A stretch of 64,000 bases of DNA from JALZMG01 sp963844175 (GCA_963844175.1 CAWJNE010000021.1:620001-684000); one strand, 5' to 3'. Shown: positions 38,669 to 46,184, numbered from the stretch's first letter. Notes: a model not told the origin generated them from the sequence alone. Numbers and translations are program-made.

Positions 38669-39262
38669 ATGCGGCAGGTGCTCTCGTGGCGGCTGCTGGC
38701 GGCCGTGGGTGCGCTCGTGGCCCTGGCGCTGCTCGTCACCCTGGCCTTCACAGGTGACGACTCGATCGCCAAGATCACCAAGAGCGACGAGCCCGTCGAC
38801 CGCATCGCCGACGTGACCGCGCTGGTGCTCGACACACAGGTGCAGGGGTTCTCGATCGGCCCCGACGGCCGCAGCGTCGGCGACGTGATCTTGACCCTTG
38901 CGCCGCCCTACGACCTCCCCGTGCAGATCTTCCCGGGCACCCCCGGCTCGAACAGCTGCCCCGACCTCGGCGAGTTCGGGCTCTGCTCGCTGCTCGCCGA
39001 GATGCACGGGGACACCGTGGCTGCCTTCTCGATCGTGCCCACGGGCCCGCAGTTCACGTTCGAGCTGCCGGCCATTGTCGAGCTCGACGCCGGATACGCC
39101 CACCTCGTCGACGGCTGGCAGGTGCCCTTCGCCGAGACGATCGACCGCTCCGAGTGCGAATCGCCGGCAGAGTCGTTCTCCGAGTTCCTGCGGCTGGTCG
39201 GCACCGAGCACCGCACGCGCTTCTCGATCGGCGAGGGTGCGATCACCGACGTCGTCTGTTGA
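38669..39262 (+). CDS. membrane-anchored or secreted protein of unknown function
   Basis: 197 residues. RQVLSWRLLAAVGALVALALLVTLAF is a signal anchor; the rest is predicted outside the membrane and contains four Cys (SNSCPDLGEFGLCSLL, RSECES, and a final Cys at the C-terminus). GFSIGPDGRSVGDVILTLAPPYDLPVQIFPG is strand-rich. No family recognised. Its stop codon carries repeat copy C. Confidence 0.6.
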   Translation: MRQVLSWRLLAAVGALVALALLVTLAFTGDDSIAKITKSDEPVDRIADVTALVLDTQVQGFSIGPDGRSVGDVILTLAPPYDLPVQIFPGTPGSNSCPDLGEFGLCSLLAEMHGDTVAAFSIVPTGPQFTFELPAIVELDAGYAHLVDGWQVPFAETIDRSECESPAESFSEFLRLVGTEHRTRFSIGEGAITDVVC

Positions 39263-39355
39263 TGGCCTCGCTCGCTCCGAAGACTCCGCTCACTCGGCCT
39301 GGGCCGGGCACGGCCGGCCTGGGCTGTCATGCTCGCTGCGTCACGAACGCTCGGA
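39261..39355 (+). repeat. dispersed repeat, copy C
   Basis: Begins GATGGCCTCGCTCGCTCCG inside the stop (TGATGG) of the preceding gene; core GGGCCGGGCACGGCCGGCC, then CTGTCATGCTCGCTGCG; ends CACGAACGCTCGGA. This is a compact, nearly complete copy. Confidence 0.78.
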
Positions 39356-39393
39356 GCTTTCCGCTGATCTGCGGGAGCTTCGTCAGAAGTCGA

Positions 39394-40263
39394 TCAGCTG
39401 GCCGAGGCGGCCTGATCGGCGGCAGCCGGTGGCGATTCGTCCAACGAGTCCTGGTAGGCGGCCTCGGCGCGCTGGATGAAGTCGAGGAGGATGCGGTTGT
39501 AGGTCGAGGCGTGCTCGATCATCAACCCGTGGGCAGCACCGCTGATGACGACCAGCTCGGCCGTCGGGATCAGCTCGGCCAGCTCTTCGCTGTCACCGCG
39601 GGGCGTGAGGATGTCCTGGTTGCCGACGACGACCAGCGTGGGAACCTGGATCGCCCGCAGCTCGTCGGACAGTCCGTCGTCGGCGGCGAGGATGGCGTCG
39701 ACCTGGTTGCCGAAGGCGTGGGTCGGCCGCCCGAACGCCAGCGGTCCGAGCCAACCGATGGCCGGCAGCAGCCGGCGGAACGACCGGGGCCCGATCACCC
39801 ACCGGGCGGCCTCCTTGGTCATCGAGCCCATGCCCGACTGGCGCGCCGTCGACCCCCACCCGCCCAGCAGCTGCCGGCGCCAGGCGTGGTTGCGGCACGA
39901 CGTGCAGGTCAGCGTCAGCGACCGCACCCGTTCCGGAAACCGCAGCGCGACGATCTGGGCGATCGCCCCACCCATCGACGCGCCGACGACGTGGGCCGTC
40001 TCCACGCCGGCGTCGTCCAGCACGGCGATGGCGTCCTCGGCCATCTGCTCGAGGGAGTACGAGCCGTGCGGCTTGTCGCTGCGCCCCGCCCCCCGATTGT
40101 CCAGGGCGATGGCCCGTAGCGCCCAGCCCAGCCCGAACCGTTGGAAGTCCCAGCCGTGCTTGTCGGCCCCGAGGCCCTGGATGAACAGCGTCGGTGGGGC
40201 GCTCCGCCGACCGGTGACGTGGTAGTGCAGCCGGGTGCCGTCCTCGGCGGTGGCGTAGGCCAT
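39394..40263 (-). CDS. alpha/beta-hydrolase
   Basis: A 289-residue alpha/beta-hydrolase resembling 3-oxoadipate enol-lactonase and related esterases. RLHYHVTGRRSAPPTLFIQGLGADKHGWD has the HG-like oxyanion strand, DNRGAGRSDKP is conserved, the nucleophile is Ser in VVGASMGGAIAQ, Asp is in LVVVGNQDILTP, and His in SGAAHGLMIEH. Substrate unknown. ATG 40263 lies in a short tandem repeat. It converges on repeat copy C. Confidence 0.82.
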   Translation of the reverse strand: MAYATAEDGTRLHYHVTGRRSAPPTLFIQGLGADKHGWDFQRFGLGWALRAIALDNRGAGRSDKPHGSYSLEQMAEDAIAVLDDAGVETAHVVGASMGGAIAQIVALRFPERVRSLTLTCTSCRNHAWRRQLLGGWGSTARQSGMGSMTKEAARWVIGPRSFRRLLPAIGWLGPLAFGRPTHAFGNQVDAILAADDGLSDELRAIQVPTLVVVGNQDILTPRGDSEELAELIPTAELVVISGAAHGLMIEHASTYNRILLDFIQRAEAAYQDSLDESPPAAADQAASAS

Positions 40264-40311
40264 GTCGTTACCCGCCCTTCCCACCCATGTCGTTACCTGC
40301 GCTCCCCGCCC
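40261..40311. repeat. two tandem 26-bp copies CATGTCGTTACC...
   Basis: CATGTCGTTACCCGCCCTTC and CATGTCGTTACCTGCGCTCC start 26 nt apart and cover the start of the alpha/beta-hydrolase gene; both include an in-frame-type ATG on the minus strand, so the start may have been duplicated. Confidence 0.5.
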
Positions 40312-40338
40312 GTGTCAGCGCCCATCCTCGCGCCCATC

Positions 40339-41085
40339 TCAGCTGCCGCCCATCCCGCTCAGCGGCAACCAATCGAGCGGCGTGCCCGTCTGGGCGCCAC
40401 CGAGCTCGTCGAGCAGCCGCTGGATCCGCTGCTCCACGAGGTCGGCCAACTCCAGCTCGATCAGCGGCCCGCGCCGGCGCTTGGTCGGGCGGGCGACGGC
40501 GCCGACCTCGACCCGAGCCGACCGCCCCCACGGCGAGCTGGCCGTGACCGCCGGGAAGACCGAGGTCCCCGTCGCCACTGCGGCGCCGATCAGCCGGTGG
40601 TCCACACGCCCGACACGGCGCGGGTGCAGCTCCGGGTGGGCGCCCATGACGACGAGCTCTCCGGCGCGCAGCGCGCCAGCGACCTCGTCGGGCCGGTCGA
40701 GAAGGCCGCCCAACCGGCGCACGAACGCGCCGACCGGGGCGATGTCGGGCCGACCGACGAAGCGGGCCGGCCGGCCGGTCGCCGACGTCAGCGCCATCGC
40801 CGTGAAGATCGGTGACAGTGCGTAGCGCCGGGCGTTGACGACGACGAGCGCGCCGGCCCGCGCCGGCAGTCGCTCGATGCCCCCGACCAAGGTGTTCCAG
40901 CGCAACTGCCCCAGCCGTACGGCGACGTCGACGAGCTTCGGGTCCCGCCCCCAGTCGTCGACCGACCACGTGCCGACCGGTGCCACCTGCCGGGCGGCAG
41001 CCGCGGCGGCCGTCTCACGCGCCGCCGTCGTCGCCCGGTCCACCGGGAGGGTGATGACCCGGGCCTCGTACGTCGCGTCGGACAT
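40339..41085 (-). CDS. PlsC-like acyltransferase homologue lacking the HX4D motif
   Basis: 248 residues with the outline of a 1-acylglycerol-3-phosphate acyltransferase: ALVVVNARRYALSPIFTAMAL sits where NHxSxxDxP is expected, so the catalytic His and Asp are missing; GELVVMGAHPELHPRRVGRVDHRLIGAAVATGTSVFPAVT takes the place of the PEGTR block and following helix. It is therefore likely inactive as an acyltransferase, or uses other residues. ATG 41085 overlaps the epimerase stop (ATGA). The pair resembles Mycobacterium Rv0501-Rv0502 (GalE2 with a PlsC-like protein), which also lies near proC and hemACD. Confidence 0.65.
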   Translation of the reverse strand: MSDATYEARVITLPVDRATTAARETAAAAAARQVAPVGTWSVDDWGRDPKLVDVAVRLGQLRWNTLVGGIERLPARAGALVVVNARRYALSPIFTAMALTSATGRPARFVGRPDIAPVGAFVRRLGGLLDRPDEVAGALRAGELVVMGAHPELHPRRVGRVDHRLIGAAVATGTSVFPAVTASSPWGRSARVEVGAVARPTKRRRGPLIELELADLVEQRIQRLLDELGGAQTGTPLDWLPLSGMGGS

Positions 41086-42059
41086 CACGCCACCGCCTGG
41101 CGGGCCGGCACGCGCACCACCGTCGGCCACTCGTACAGCCGCGAGACGACGTCGCTCGTGGTGGCCGTCGGCCGGAAGCCGAGCAGCTCCTCCATGCGCG
41201 AGTTGTCGGCCAGGCGACCGCGGTGCAGGGCCTCGATGACGTGATCGGGGATCGGCGCGCCGAGCAGCCCGCTGATCAGCTTGGCCAGCGCCCAGTCGGG
41301 CCCGACGAGCGGGATGGGGATGCGCCGCCCGCGCCGGGCCGCCTGCAGGGCGGTGATGGCGCCGTTGGCGACGACGTTGACCGGCGCGTCCAACCGCCGT
41401 TCGGCGGCGGCCACGAAGGCCCGGGCGACCTCGATGTCCTCGACGACGGCGAACGGCGGGTCGGCGAGCACGCTGAACGGCACCGCCGGCATCCGCAACA
41501 CCCGACCCAGCGGGCTCGGCACGTGTGGTCCGAGCACGGTCCCCATGCGGATGGCGGCGACGGCCACGCCGATGCGCTCGCCGATCGCTGCCGCGGTGCG
41601 CTCGATGCCGAGCAGCATCCGCCCGTAGTCGCACGTCGGGTCGAGCTCGGCGTCCTCGTCCGGGCGGGTCGGCGCGCCGTGCGCCCGCCCGTAGATCTCG
41701 GTGCCGCTGCGCACGATCACCGACTCGAGGGCCCGGCACTCGGCCGCCGCGCCGAGGATCGACGTGGCCGCCTCGTCGGTCAGGCGCCGGGCAGTGTCGG
41801 GTGTCGCCCGGCTGTAGGGCTCCCAGACGGCGATGTGCACGACGACGTGGGGGTTGAACCTGGTGACGATCTCGACGATGCGTTCGTGGTCGGTCGTCGG
41901 GACCAACTCGAACGACGCCCGGTGCAGCCGCCGTCGTGGCGGGTCGACGTCGAGCCCGGCCAGCTCGCCGACCCACGGCTCGTTCTCGAGCAGCACGGCG
42001 ACGCGCGAGCCGAGATCACCGCCCATTCCGCTCACCAGCACCCGCCGGCCAGCCGCCAT
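41085..42059 (-). CDS. NAD-dependent epimerase/dehydratase-like protein
   Basis: A 324-residue extended SDR. RRVLVSGMGGDLGSRVAVLLENEP is the nucleotide-binding motif; VVVHIAVWEP, VIVRSGTEIYGRAHGAP and RMGTVLGPHVPSPLGRVLRMP follow the UDP-sugar epimerase plan. Where YxxxK is expected it reads YGRMLLGIE, so the catalytic Lys is absent and the enzyme may be non-canonical. ATG 42059 has TACGTT 6 nt upstream. Overlaps the PlsC-like gene downstream. Confidence 0.78.
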   Translation of the reverse strand: MAAGRRVLVSGMGGDLGSRVAVLLENEPWVGELAGLDVDPPRRRLHRASFELVPTTDHERIVEIVTRFNPHVVVHIAVWEPYSRATPDTARRLTDEAATSILGAAAECRALESVIVRSGTEIYGRAHGAPTRPDEDAELDPTCDYGRMLLGIERTAAAIGERIGVAVAAIRMGTVLGPHVPSPLGRVLRMPAVPFSVLADPPFAVVEDIEVARAFVAAAERRLDAPVNVVANGAITALQAARRGRRIPIPLVGPDWALAKLISGLLGAPIPDHVIEALHRGRLADNSRMEELLGFRPTATTSDVVSRLYEWPTVVRVPARQAVA

Positions 42060-42065
42060 CCACTC

Positions 42066-42071
42066 AACGTA
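42066..42071 (-). promoter_or_regulatory. leaderless-type -10 box for the epimerase-like gene
   Basis: TACGTT on the minus strand, 6 nt before ATG 42059. Confidence 0.55.
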
Positions 42072-42104
42072 CCCATGAGACGGGTCCGTCTCGCGAATCC
42101 TGCT

Positions 42105-42611
42105 TCAGCGCAGGCGGGTGGCCGTGAGGATGACGTTGCGGGCGAACGGGTCGAGCTGCCGACCGGCCAACCGCTCGGTGACCGTGATGGCCTGGGTGTC
42201 GTCGTCGACGAGGCCGGCCCAGCGGATGTACCCGCCCATCACGCCGACGATGCGGTCGCCGACCTCCTCACCGTGGACGACCACCTTGGTTCCGGATCGC
42301 AGCAGGTCGTGCAGCTCGCGGTAGAAGGCCTTCAACCACGGGTCGAGCTCCTCGCCGTTGAACGGCCGGTGCCGCGAGGCCACCCCGAGCTCGTCGTAGT
42401 TGTGCAGGTTGTGCGGGGCCGGGATGATCGAGACGACGCAGCCGAACCCGTTCTCGCGGATCCAGATGATCTCCTCCTGGCGACGGACCCGGCGGTGGTT
42501 CTCGCCGTAGCCACCGGGCCGTTCGCAGATCGCCAGCTTGTCCTTGAGGATCCAGGTGAAGTTGCGCGGCGTGATGCCGAGGGCCCAACGGCCGCGCAGC
42601 CGGGTCGCCAT
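42105..42611 (-). CDS. dual-specificity-phosphatase-like protein with Cys-to-Gly active site
   Basis: 168 residues. NFTWILKDKLAICERPGGYG and EEIIWIRENGFGCVVSIIP resemble the N-terminal half of dual-specificity protein phosphatases. The active-site loop, normally HCX5R, reads H113-G114-EEVGD-R120 in VVVHGEEVGDRIVGVMGGYIRW: the nucleophilic Cys is Gly, while His and Arg remain. It may bind phosphate without cleaving it. ATG 42611 overlaps the tilS stop (ATGA), so it is made together with TilS. Confidence 0.7.
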   Translation of the reverse strand: MATRLRGRWALGITPRNFTWILKDKLAICERPGGYGENHRRVRRQEEIIWIRENGFGCVVSIIPAPHNLHNYDELGVASRHRPFNGEELDPWLKAFYRELHDLLRSGTKVVVHGEEVGDRIVGVMGGYIRWAGLVDDDTQAITVTERLAGRQLDPFARNVILTATRLR

Positions 42612-43513
42612 CAACGGATGCCCGACGTGCCCATACCGCTGGTCGACACTACTGCGGCGGCGTCGATGATGCGCAGCCGCTGGTGGTGCCGTTCGACCCG
42701 CCGACCGCCGGGGAGCTCGCAGGCGCGGGCCGGACCGCGGGCGACGGCCAGGACGCGGGCGACCGACGCCGCATCGGGTGGGTAACCATCACCGGTGAGC
42801 CAGCGGCGGACGGCCCGGCTGGCGTGGGCGGACGGCGCCGCCACCAGGGCCTTGGCGTCGGTGGGGTCCAGGTCTGGGGCCAGCTCGTCGATCAGTTCGA
42901 GCCCCTCGCGGACGAGTTCACCGGTGCGGGTGAGGAGCGCGACGACGTCGCGCCCGGCGATGTCGTCGAGCAGTGGCACCAGCTCGTGACGGACGCGGCT
43001 GCGCAGGAACCGCGGATCGGCGTTCGACGGATCGGCGATCGGGTGCAGCTGGAGGGCAGTGCACAGGGCGCGGGTCTCGGCGCGGCGCAGGGCCAGCAGG
43101 GGGCGCTCCGGTGCCGGTCCGAGCGCCGCCAGCCCGTCTGGGCCGGCTCCGCGCAGCAGGTTGATCAGCATCGTCTCGGCCCGATCGTCGGCGGTGTGTC
43201 CGGTCAGCGCACCACGCGGCAGCACGGCGCGGCGGGCCTCACGGGCGCGCGCCTGGAGGTTGGGCCCTGGCTCGAGCTCGATGCGCACGACGCGGGCGGG
43301 GACGGCGAGTTTGGCGGCGATGGCGACGGCCTGCGCCGCCTCGGCGCCCGACGCCGGCCGCAATCCGTGGTCCACGTGCACTGCCTCGACGACCAGCGCG
43401 GCGTGCACGGCCAGCGCCAGCAAGGCCGTTGAGTCTGGTCCGCCGGAGAAGGCGCAGACGACGGGCGAGCCGGCCGGCGGGAAGGCGCAGCGGGCGAGCA
43501 GCTCGTCGAGCAC
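42611..43513 (-). CDS. tilS: tRNA(Ile)-lysidine synthase
   Basis: A 300-residue N-type PP-loop ATPase that modifies C34 of tRNA-Ile(CAU) to lysidine, so AUA is read. VVCAFSGGPDSTALLALAVH is the PP-loop; VHVDHGLRPASGAEA, LTGHTADDRAETMLINLLRGAG and DPSNADPRFLRSRVRHELVPLL are the TilS signatures. It is shorter than E. coli TilS, as usual in actinobacteria. GTG 43513; 10 nt after a 48-aa membrane gene on the same strand. Confidence 0.93.
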   Translation of the reverse strand: MLDELLARCAFPPAGSPVVCAFSGGPDSTALLALAVHAALVVEAVHVDHGLRPASGAEAAQAVAIAAKLAVPARVVRIELEPGPNLQARAREARRAVLPRGALTGHTADDRAETMLINLLRGAGPDGLAALGPAPERPLLALRRAETRALCTALQLHPIADPSNADPRFLRSRVRHELVPLLDDIAGRDVVALLTRTGELVREGLELIDELAPDLDPTDAKALVAAPSAHASRAVRRWLTGDGYPPDAASVARVLAVARGPARACELPGGRRVERHHQRLRIIDAAAVVSTSGMGTSGIR

Positions 43514-43523
43514 GCTCGCTCGG

Positions 43524-43670
43524 TCAGCTGTCGTCGCGCTGGCGCTTGCTTGGGTAGCGCATCGCCGTGACGTTCTTCAGATAGCCGACGATGAGCATCC
43601 CGACGGCCAGCACCGAGACGGCGAACAGCACGATGCCGATCCACCAGTGCCAGATCTCCGCGGCGAGCAT
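43524..43670 (-). CDS. 48-aa membrane protein between rsrA and tilS
   Basis: MLAAEIWHWWIGIVLFAVSV continues LAVGMLIVGYLKNVTAMRYPSKRQRDDS. One membrane helix with an aromatic WHWW face and a basic C-terminal tail. TAACCT lies 7 nt upstream of ATG 43670. Small proteins with an EIWHWWI start are, to my recollection, recurrent in actinobacteria, but I cannot name a family. Confidence 0.6.
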   Translation of the reverse strand: MLAAEIWHWWIGIVLFAVSVLAVGMLIVGYLKNVTAMRYPSKRQRDDS

Positions 43671-43677
43671 GGGTCGG

Positions 43678-43683
43678 AGGTTA
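43678..43683 (-). promoter_or_regulatory. leaderless-type -10 box for the 48-aa gene
   Basis: TAACCT on the minus strand, 7 nt before ATG 43670; overlaps the rsrA stop codon region. Confidence 0.5.
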
Positions 43684-43920
43684 CCGGTCGTCGAATCGGG
43701 TGTCGAAGCAGCGTTCGATCCGGGCCAGCAGCCCCGGCGGCAGCTCGTCGCGGCGGCACCGCTCGGCGATCATCACCTTCAGCTCGGCCTGGAAGTCGAA
43801 CGCCTCCAGGCAGTCCGGACAGCCGTCGAGGTGGGCCCTGATGGCGGACTTGGCACCGGCGGTCAGCTCCCCGTCGAGGAAGGTGTCGAGCTCTCGGAGC
43901 GTGTCGTTGCAGTCAGCCAT
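43681..43920 (-). CDS. rsrA: RsrA-type zinc anti-sigma factor
   Basis: A 79-residue thiol-sensing anti-sigma factor. C4, H30, C34 and C37 (HLDGCPDC) plus C55 reproduce the spacing of Streptomyces RsrA (C11, H37, C41, C44, C62): zinc is lost and a disulfide forms on oxidation, which frees SigR. DTFLDGELTAGAKSAIRAHL is typical. ATG 43920 overlaps the end of the sigma gene by 8 nt. Together with mshA at 24 kb, this marks a mycothiol/SigR redox circuit. Confidence 0.88.
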   Translation of the reverse strand: MADCNDTLRELDTFLDGELTAGAKSAIRAHLDGCPDCLEAFDFQAELKVMIAERCRRDELPPGLLARIERCFDTRFDDR

Positions 43921-44506
43921 CGTCGTTTCCCTCGGTGCCGACGGCGGCGCCGGCGAGCCCACGCACGTGGGCGTAGTCGAACAACGCCTTCTGCATCGCC
44001 TTTCTTCCCCGGTGCAGCCGCGACATGACGGTGCCGATGGGGATCTCCATCATCTCGGCGATCTCCTTGTACGAGAACCCCTCGACGTCGGCCAGGAGGA
44101 CGGGGAGCCGGAAGATCTCCGGCAGGTCCTCCAGCGCCTGCTTGACCTCGTCGTCGGTGAGCAGGTCGAACAGCTGGTCCTCGGCCGACCGGTTGGCCAG
44201 CAGGCTGTCCAGCGTGCCCAGCCGCCGGTACAGGTACAGGTCCTCGACGTCGGCGAGGTCGGACTCGATCGGTCGTCGCTGGCGGGCGCGATAGGTGTTG
44301 ATGTAGGCGTTGGTGAGGATCCGGAACAGCCAGGCCCGCAGGTTGGTGCCCTCCGTGAACCCGCCGAACCCGCGGTAGGCCCGCAGATAGGTGTCCTGCA
44401 CGAGGTCCTCGGCGTCGGCCTGGTTGCGGGTCATCCGCAGCGCCGCGGAGTACAGCTGCGGCGCGTATTGCATCGCCTGCTCGGCGAACGTTGCGGGGTC
44501 GGCCAC
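43913..44506 (-). CDS. sigR: ECF sigma factor SigR/SigH (thiol-oxidative stress)
   Basis: A 197-residue ECF sigma: YAPQLYSAALRMTRNQADAEDLVQDTYLRAYRGFGGFTEGTNLRAWLFRILTNAYINTYR (region 2) and LPEIFRLPVLLADVEGFSYKEIAEMMEIPIGTVMSRLHRGR (region 4) are close to SigR/SigH. It directs thioredoxin, mycothiol and protease genes after disulfide stress. GTG 44506 has TAGCGT 7 nt upstream. I looked for a SigR-type GGAAT/GTT promoter nearby and did not find one. Confidence 0.9.
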   Translation of the reverse strand: MADPATFAEQAMQYAPQLYSAALRMTRNQADAEDLVQDTYLRAYRGFGGFTEGTNLRAWLFRILTNAYINTYRARQRRPIESDLADVEDLYLYRRLGTLDSLLANRSAEDQLFDLLTDDEVKQALEDLPEIFRLPVLLADVEGFSYKEIAEMMEIPIGTVMSRLHRGRKAMQKALFDYAHVRGLAGAAVGTEGNDDG

Positions 44507-44513
44507 CCCGCGG

Positions 44514-44519
44514 ACGCTA
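44514..44519 (-). promoter_or_regulatory. leaderless-type -10 box for sigR
   Basis: TAGCGT on the minus strand, 7 nt before GTG 44506. Confidence 0.55.
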
Positions 44520-45035
44520 TCCGGCGGCGGCGGCGGGCGACCCGTGGGCCGACGCGTTGGGCGCCCCGAGGGCCACATAGTCGGTGGTGCCGACGATGAA
44601 CCGCTCCAGCAGCTCGACCAGCCGCAGCCGGTCGTCGTCGTCGAAGCCGGCGAGGAGCTGCTCGACGATCTGGCGACGCCGGCCGAGCACGATGTCGTGG
44701 CCACGCCGCCCCGCAGCGGTGATGTGCACGGTGACCCCGCGCCCATCGTGGTCGTGTGGCGTGCGCACGGCGAGACCGCCGTGCTCCATGCGCTGCAGCG
44801 TGCGCGTCACGGTCGACGGGTCGACCCCCAGCGAGGCGGCCAGTTCGCTCATCCTCCGGCCGTCGCGCTGCACCAGCAGTTCGAGGACGTCCACCTGGGC
44901 CGGCTCGAAGGCATCGTCGCCCGTGCCGAAGATCTGGTCCCGCACGACGATCGTCGCCGGTCCGCGGCGCAGCTCCCGCCAGCAGCGCGACATCCGCGCC
45001 ACGAGCTCGTCCTGGAACGTCGCAGGAGCGACCAT
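44517..45035 (-). CDS. MarR-family transcriptional regulator
   Basis: A 172-residue winged-helix protein: FEPAQVDVLELLVQRDGRRMSELAASLGVDPSTVTRTLQRMEHGGLAVRTPHDHDGRGVTVHITAAGRRGHD covers HTH and wing of the MarR family. The C-terminal helix should dimerise. ATG 45035 has TACGCT 6 nt upstream. It is followed by sigR (its stop overlaps the sigR -10 box) and preceded by the dodecin gene. Ligand and targets unknown. Confidence 0.85.
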   Translation of the reverse strand: MVAPATFQDELVARMSRCWRELRRGPATIVVRDQIFGTGDDAFEPAQVDVLELLVQRDGRRMSELAASLGVDPSTVTRTLQRMEHGGLAVRTPHDHDGRGVTVHITAAGRRGHDIVLGRRRQIVEQLLAGFDDDDRLRLVELLERFIVGTTDYVALGAPNASAHGSPAAAAG

Positions 45036-45041
45036 CGCCCC

Positions 45042-45047
45042 AGCGTA
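45042..45047 (-). promoter_or_regulatory. leaderless-type -10 box for the marR-family gene
   Basis: TACGCT on the minus strand, 6 nt before ATG 45035. Confidence 0.55.
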
Positions 45048-45061
45048 ATGCGGCTGCGGGG

Positions 45062-45265
45062 TCAGGTCTTGTAGCTGAGGCGCAGCTTGGTTCGATAGGC
45101 GATGACGTTGCCGTTCTCGATCAGCACGTCCATCTCCACGACCTCGGCCACGCGCAGGTCCTGGTAGGCCGTGGCTGCTTGGCGCACGGCGTTCTGCGCC
45201 GCCAGCTCCCACGAATCGCTGCTCGAGCCGATCAGCTCGATGACCTGGTAGGTGCTCTCCGTCAT
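45062..45265 (-). CDS. dodecin-family protein
   Basis: A 67-residue dodecin: YQVIELIGSSSDSWELAAQNAV, then QDLRVAEVVEMDVLIENG and VIAYRTKLRLSYKT. Dodecins assemble into hollow 12-mers. Flavin-binding members have Trp in the strand after the helix (DWFEV-type); here it is RVAEV, like the calcium-binding SecE2 type (Mycobacterium Rv0379), so flavin storage is doubtful. ATG 45265 is 1 nt beyond the stop of the acyltransferase-dodecin fusion gene, with GAGGGGGATGAG before it. Confidence 0.88.
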   Translation of the reverse strand: MTESTYQVIELIGSSSDSWELAAQNAVRQAATAYQDLRVAEVVEMDVLIENGNVIAYRTKLRLSYKT

Positions 45266-45266
45266 C

Positions 45267-46175
45267 TCATCCCCCTCGCCCGAACTTGACCGACACCTCG
45301 AGCTCGGTGGCGAACCGTACGGCGCCGTCGGCGTCGAGCCGGCAGGCCATGCGCTTGACCCGGGCCACCCGACCGTCGTCGAACTGCCGGGACACCGACC
45401 CGACGGCGAACCGCGCCGCCTGACCCCAGGTGGCGCCGACGCCGCCGACCGAGTGGACCCGGTACACGCTCTCGTTCCCGCCGCGCACCAGCGGCGGCTC
45501 GTGGCTGGCGAAGTCGGCGCTGACCGGTTGGCCGCTCAGCTGCCGGATCGCCTCCATCAGGTCGTCGGTCATGAGCTGGCGCCGGCGGCGGGGCGATCCT
45601 CCGTAGGCCATCGGGTCGAGCGGCGCACCGAAGCGCACGACGGCGCGCCGGAACGGGCGCGGCACCCGTGCTCCGACCGGCTGGACCTGCTCGGTCCCGA
45701 CGATGCCGACGGGCACGATCGGGGTCTCGGACATCAGCGCCAGCTGGGCCACGCCGGTGTGACCGCGGTGCAACTTGCCGTCGCGCGACCTGGTGCCCTC
45801 GGGGTAGATGCCGAGGACGTCGCCGCGCCGCAGGACGTCGGCCGCCACCTCGAGCGTGGCCATGGCCTTGCGCGCCTGCTCCCGCTCGATCGGGATCAGG
45901 CCCATGGCCGGGAACAGGCGGCGGGTGGTCCACGAGCGCATGTACTCGGCCTTGCCGATGAAGTAGGCCCGGCGGGGGATCGACTGCAGCAGCGCCACCG
46001 AGTCGAAGAAGGAGACGTGGTTGGCGGCGACGATGGCGCCACCGTCGGCGGGGACGTTGTGGCGGCCGTCGACCTTCACCCGCCACAGGGCCCGGTAGAG
46101 CGGCGTGGCGATGGCGTTGACGACGCGGTAGAGCCGTTCGCCGTCGCGCCGCTCCGACGTCGCTGTCGAGCTCAC
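45267..46175 (-). CDS. 1-acylglycerol-3-phosphate acyltransferase fused to a dodecin-like domain
   Basis: 302 residues. Residues 20-225 are a PlsC acyltransferase: AIVAANHVSFFDS (HX4D), GIYPEGTRSRDG, VPVGIVGTEQVQP; it should acylate lysophosphatidate at the membrane. Residues 237-298 (VYRVHSVGGVGATWGQAARF to TELEVSVKF) align along their whole length with the adjacent dodecin: shared YxV, Gly, Trp, AAxxAV, D-x-RVAxV, M, T-x-L, S-x-K. GTG 46175 has TACCGT 9 nt upstream. The open frame extends far upstream but is antisense to the deacylase gene. Confidence 0.83.
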   Translation of the reverse strand: MSSTATSERRDGERLYRVVNAIATPLYRALWRVKVDGRHNVPADGGAIVAANHVSFFDSVALLQSIPRRAYFIGKAEYMRSWTTRRLFPAMGLIPIEREQARKAMATLEVAADVLRRGDVLGIYPEGTRSRDGKLHRGHTGVAQLALMSETPIVPVGIVGTEQVQPVGARVPRPFRRAVVRFGAPLDPMAYGGSPRRRRQLMTDDLMEAIRQLSGQPVSADFASHEPPLVRGGNESVYRVHSVGGVGATWGQAARFAVGSVSRQFDDGRVARVKRMACRLDADGAVRFATELEVSVKFGRGG

Positions 46176-46184
46176 CGATCCTCG

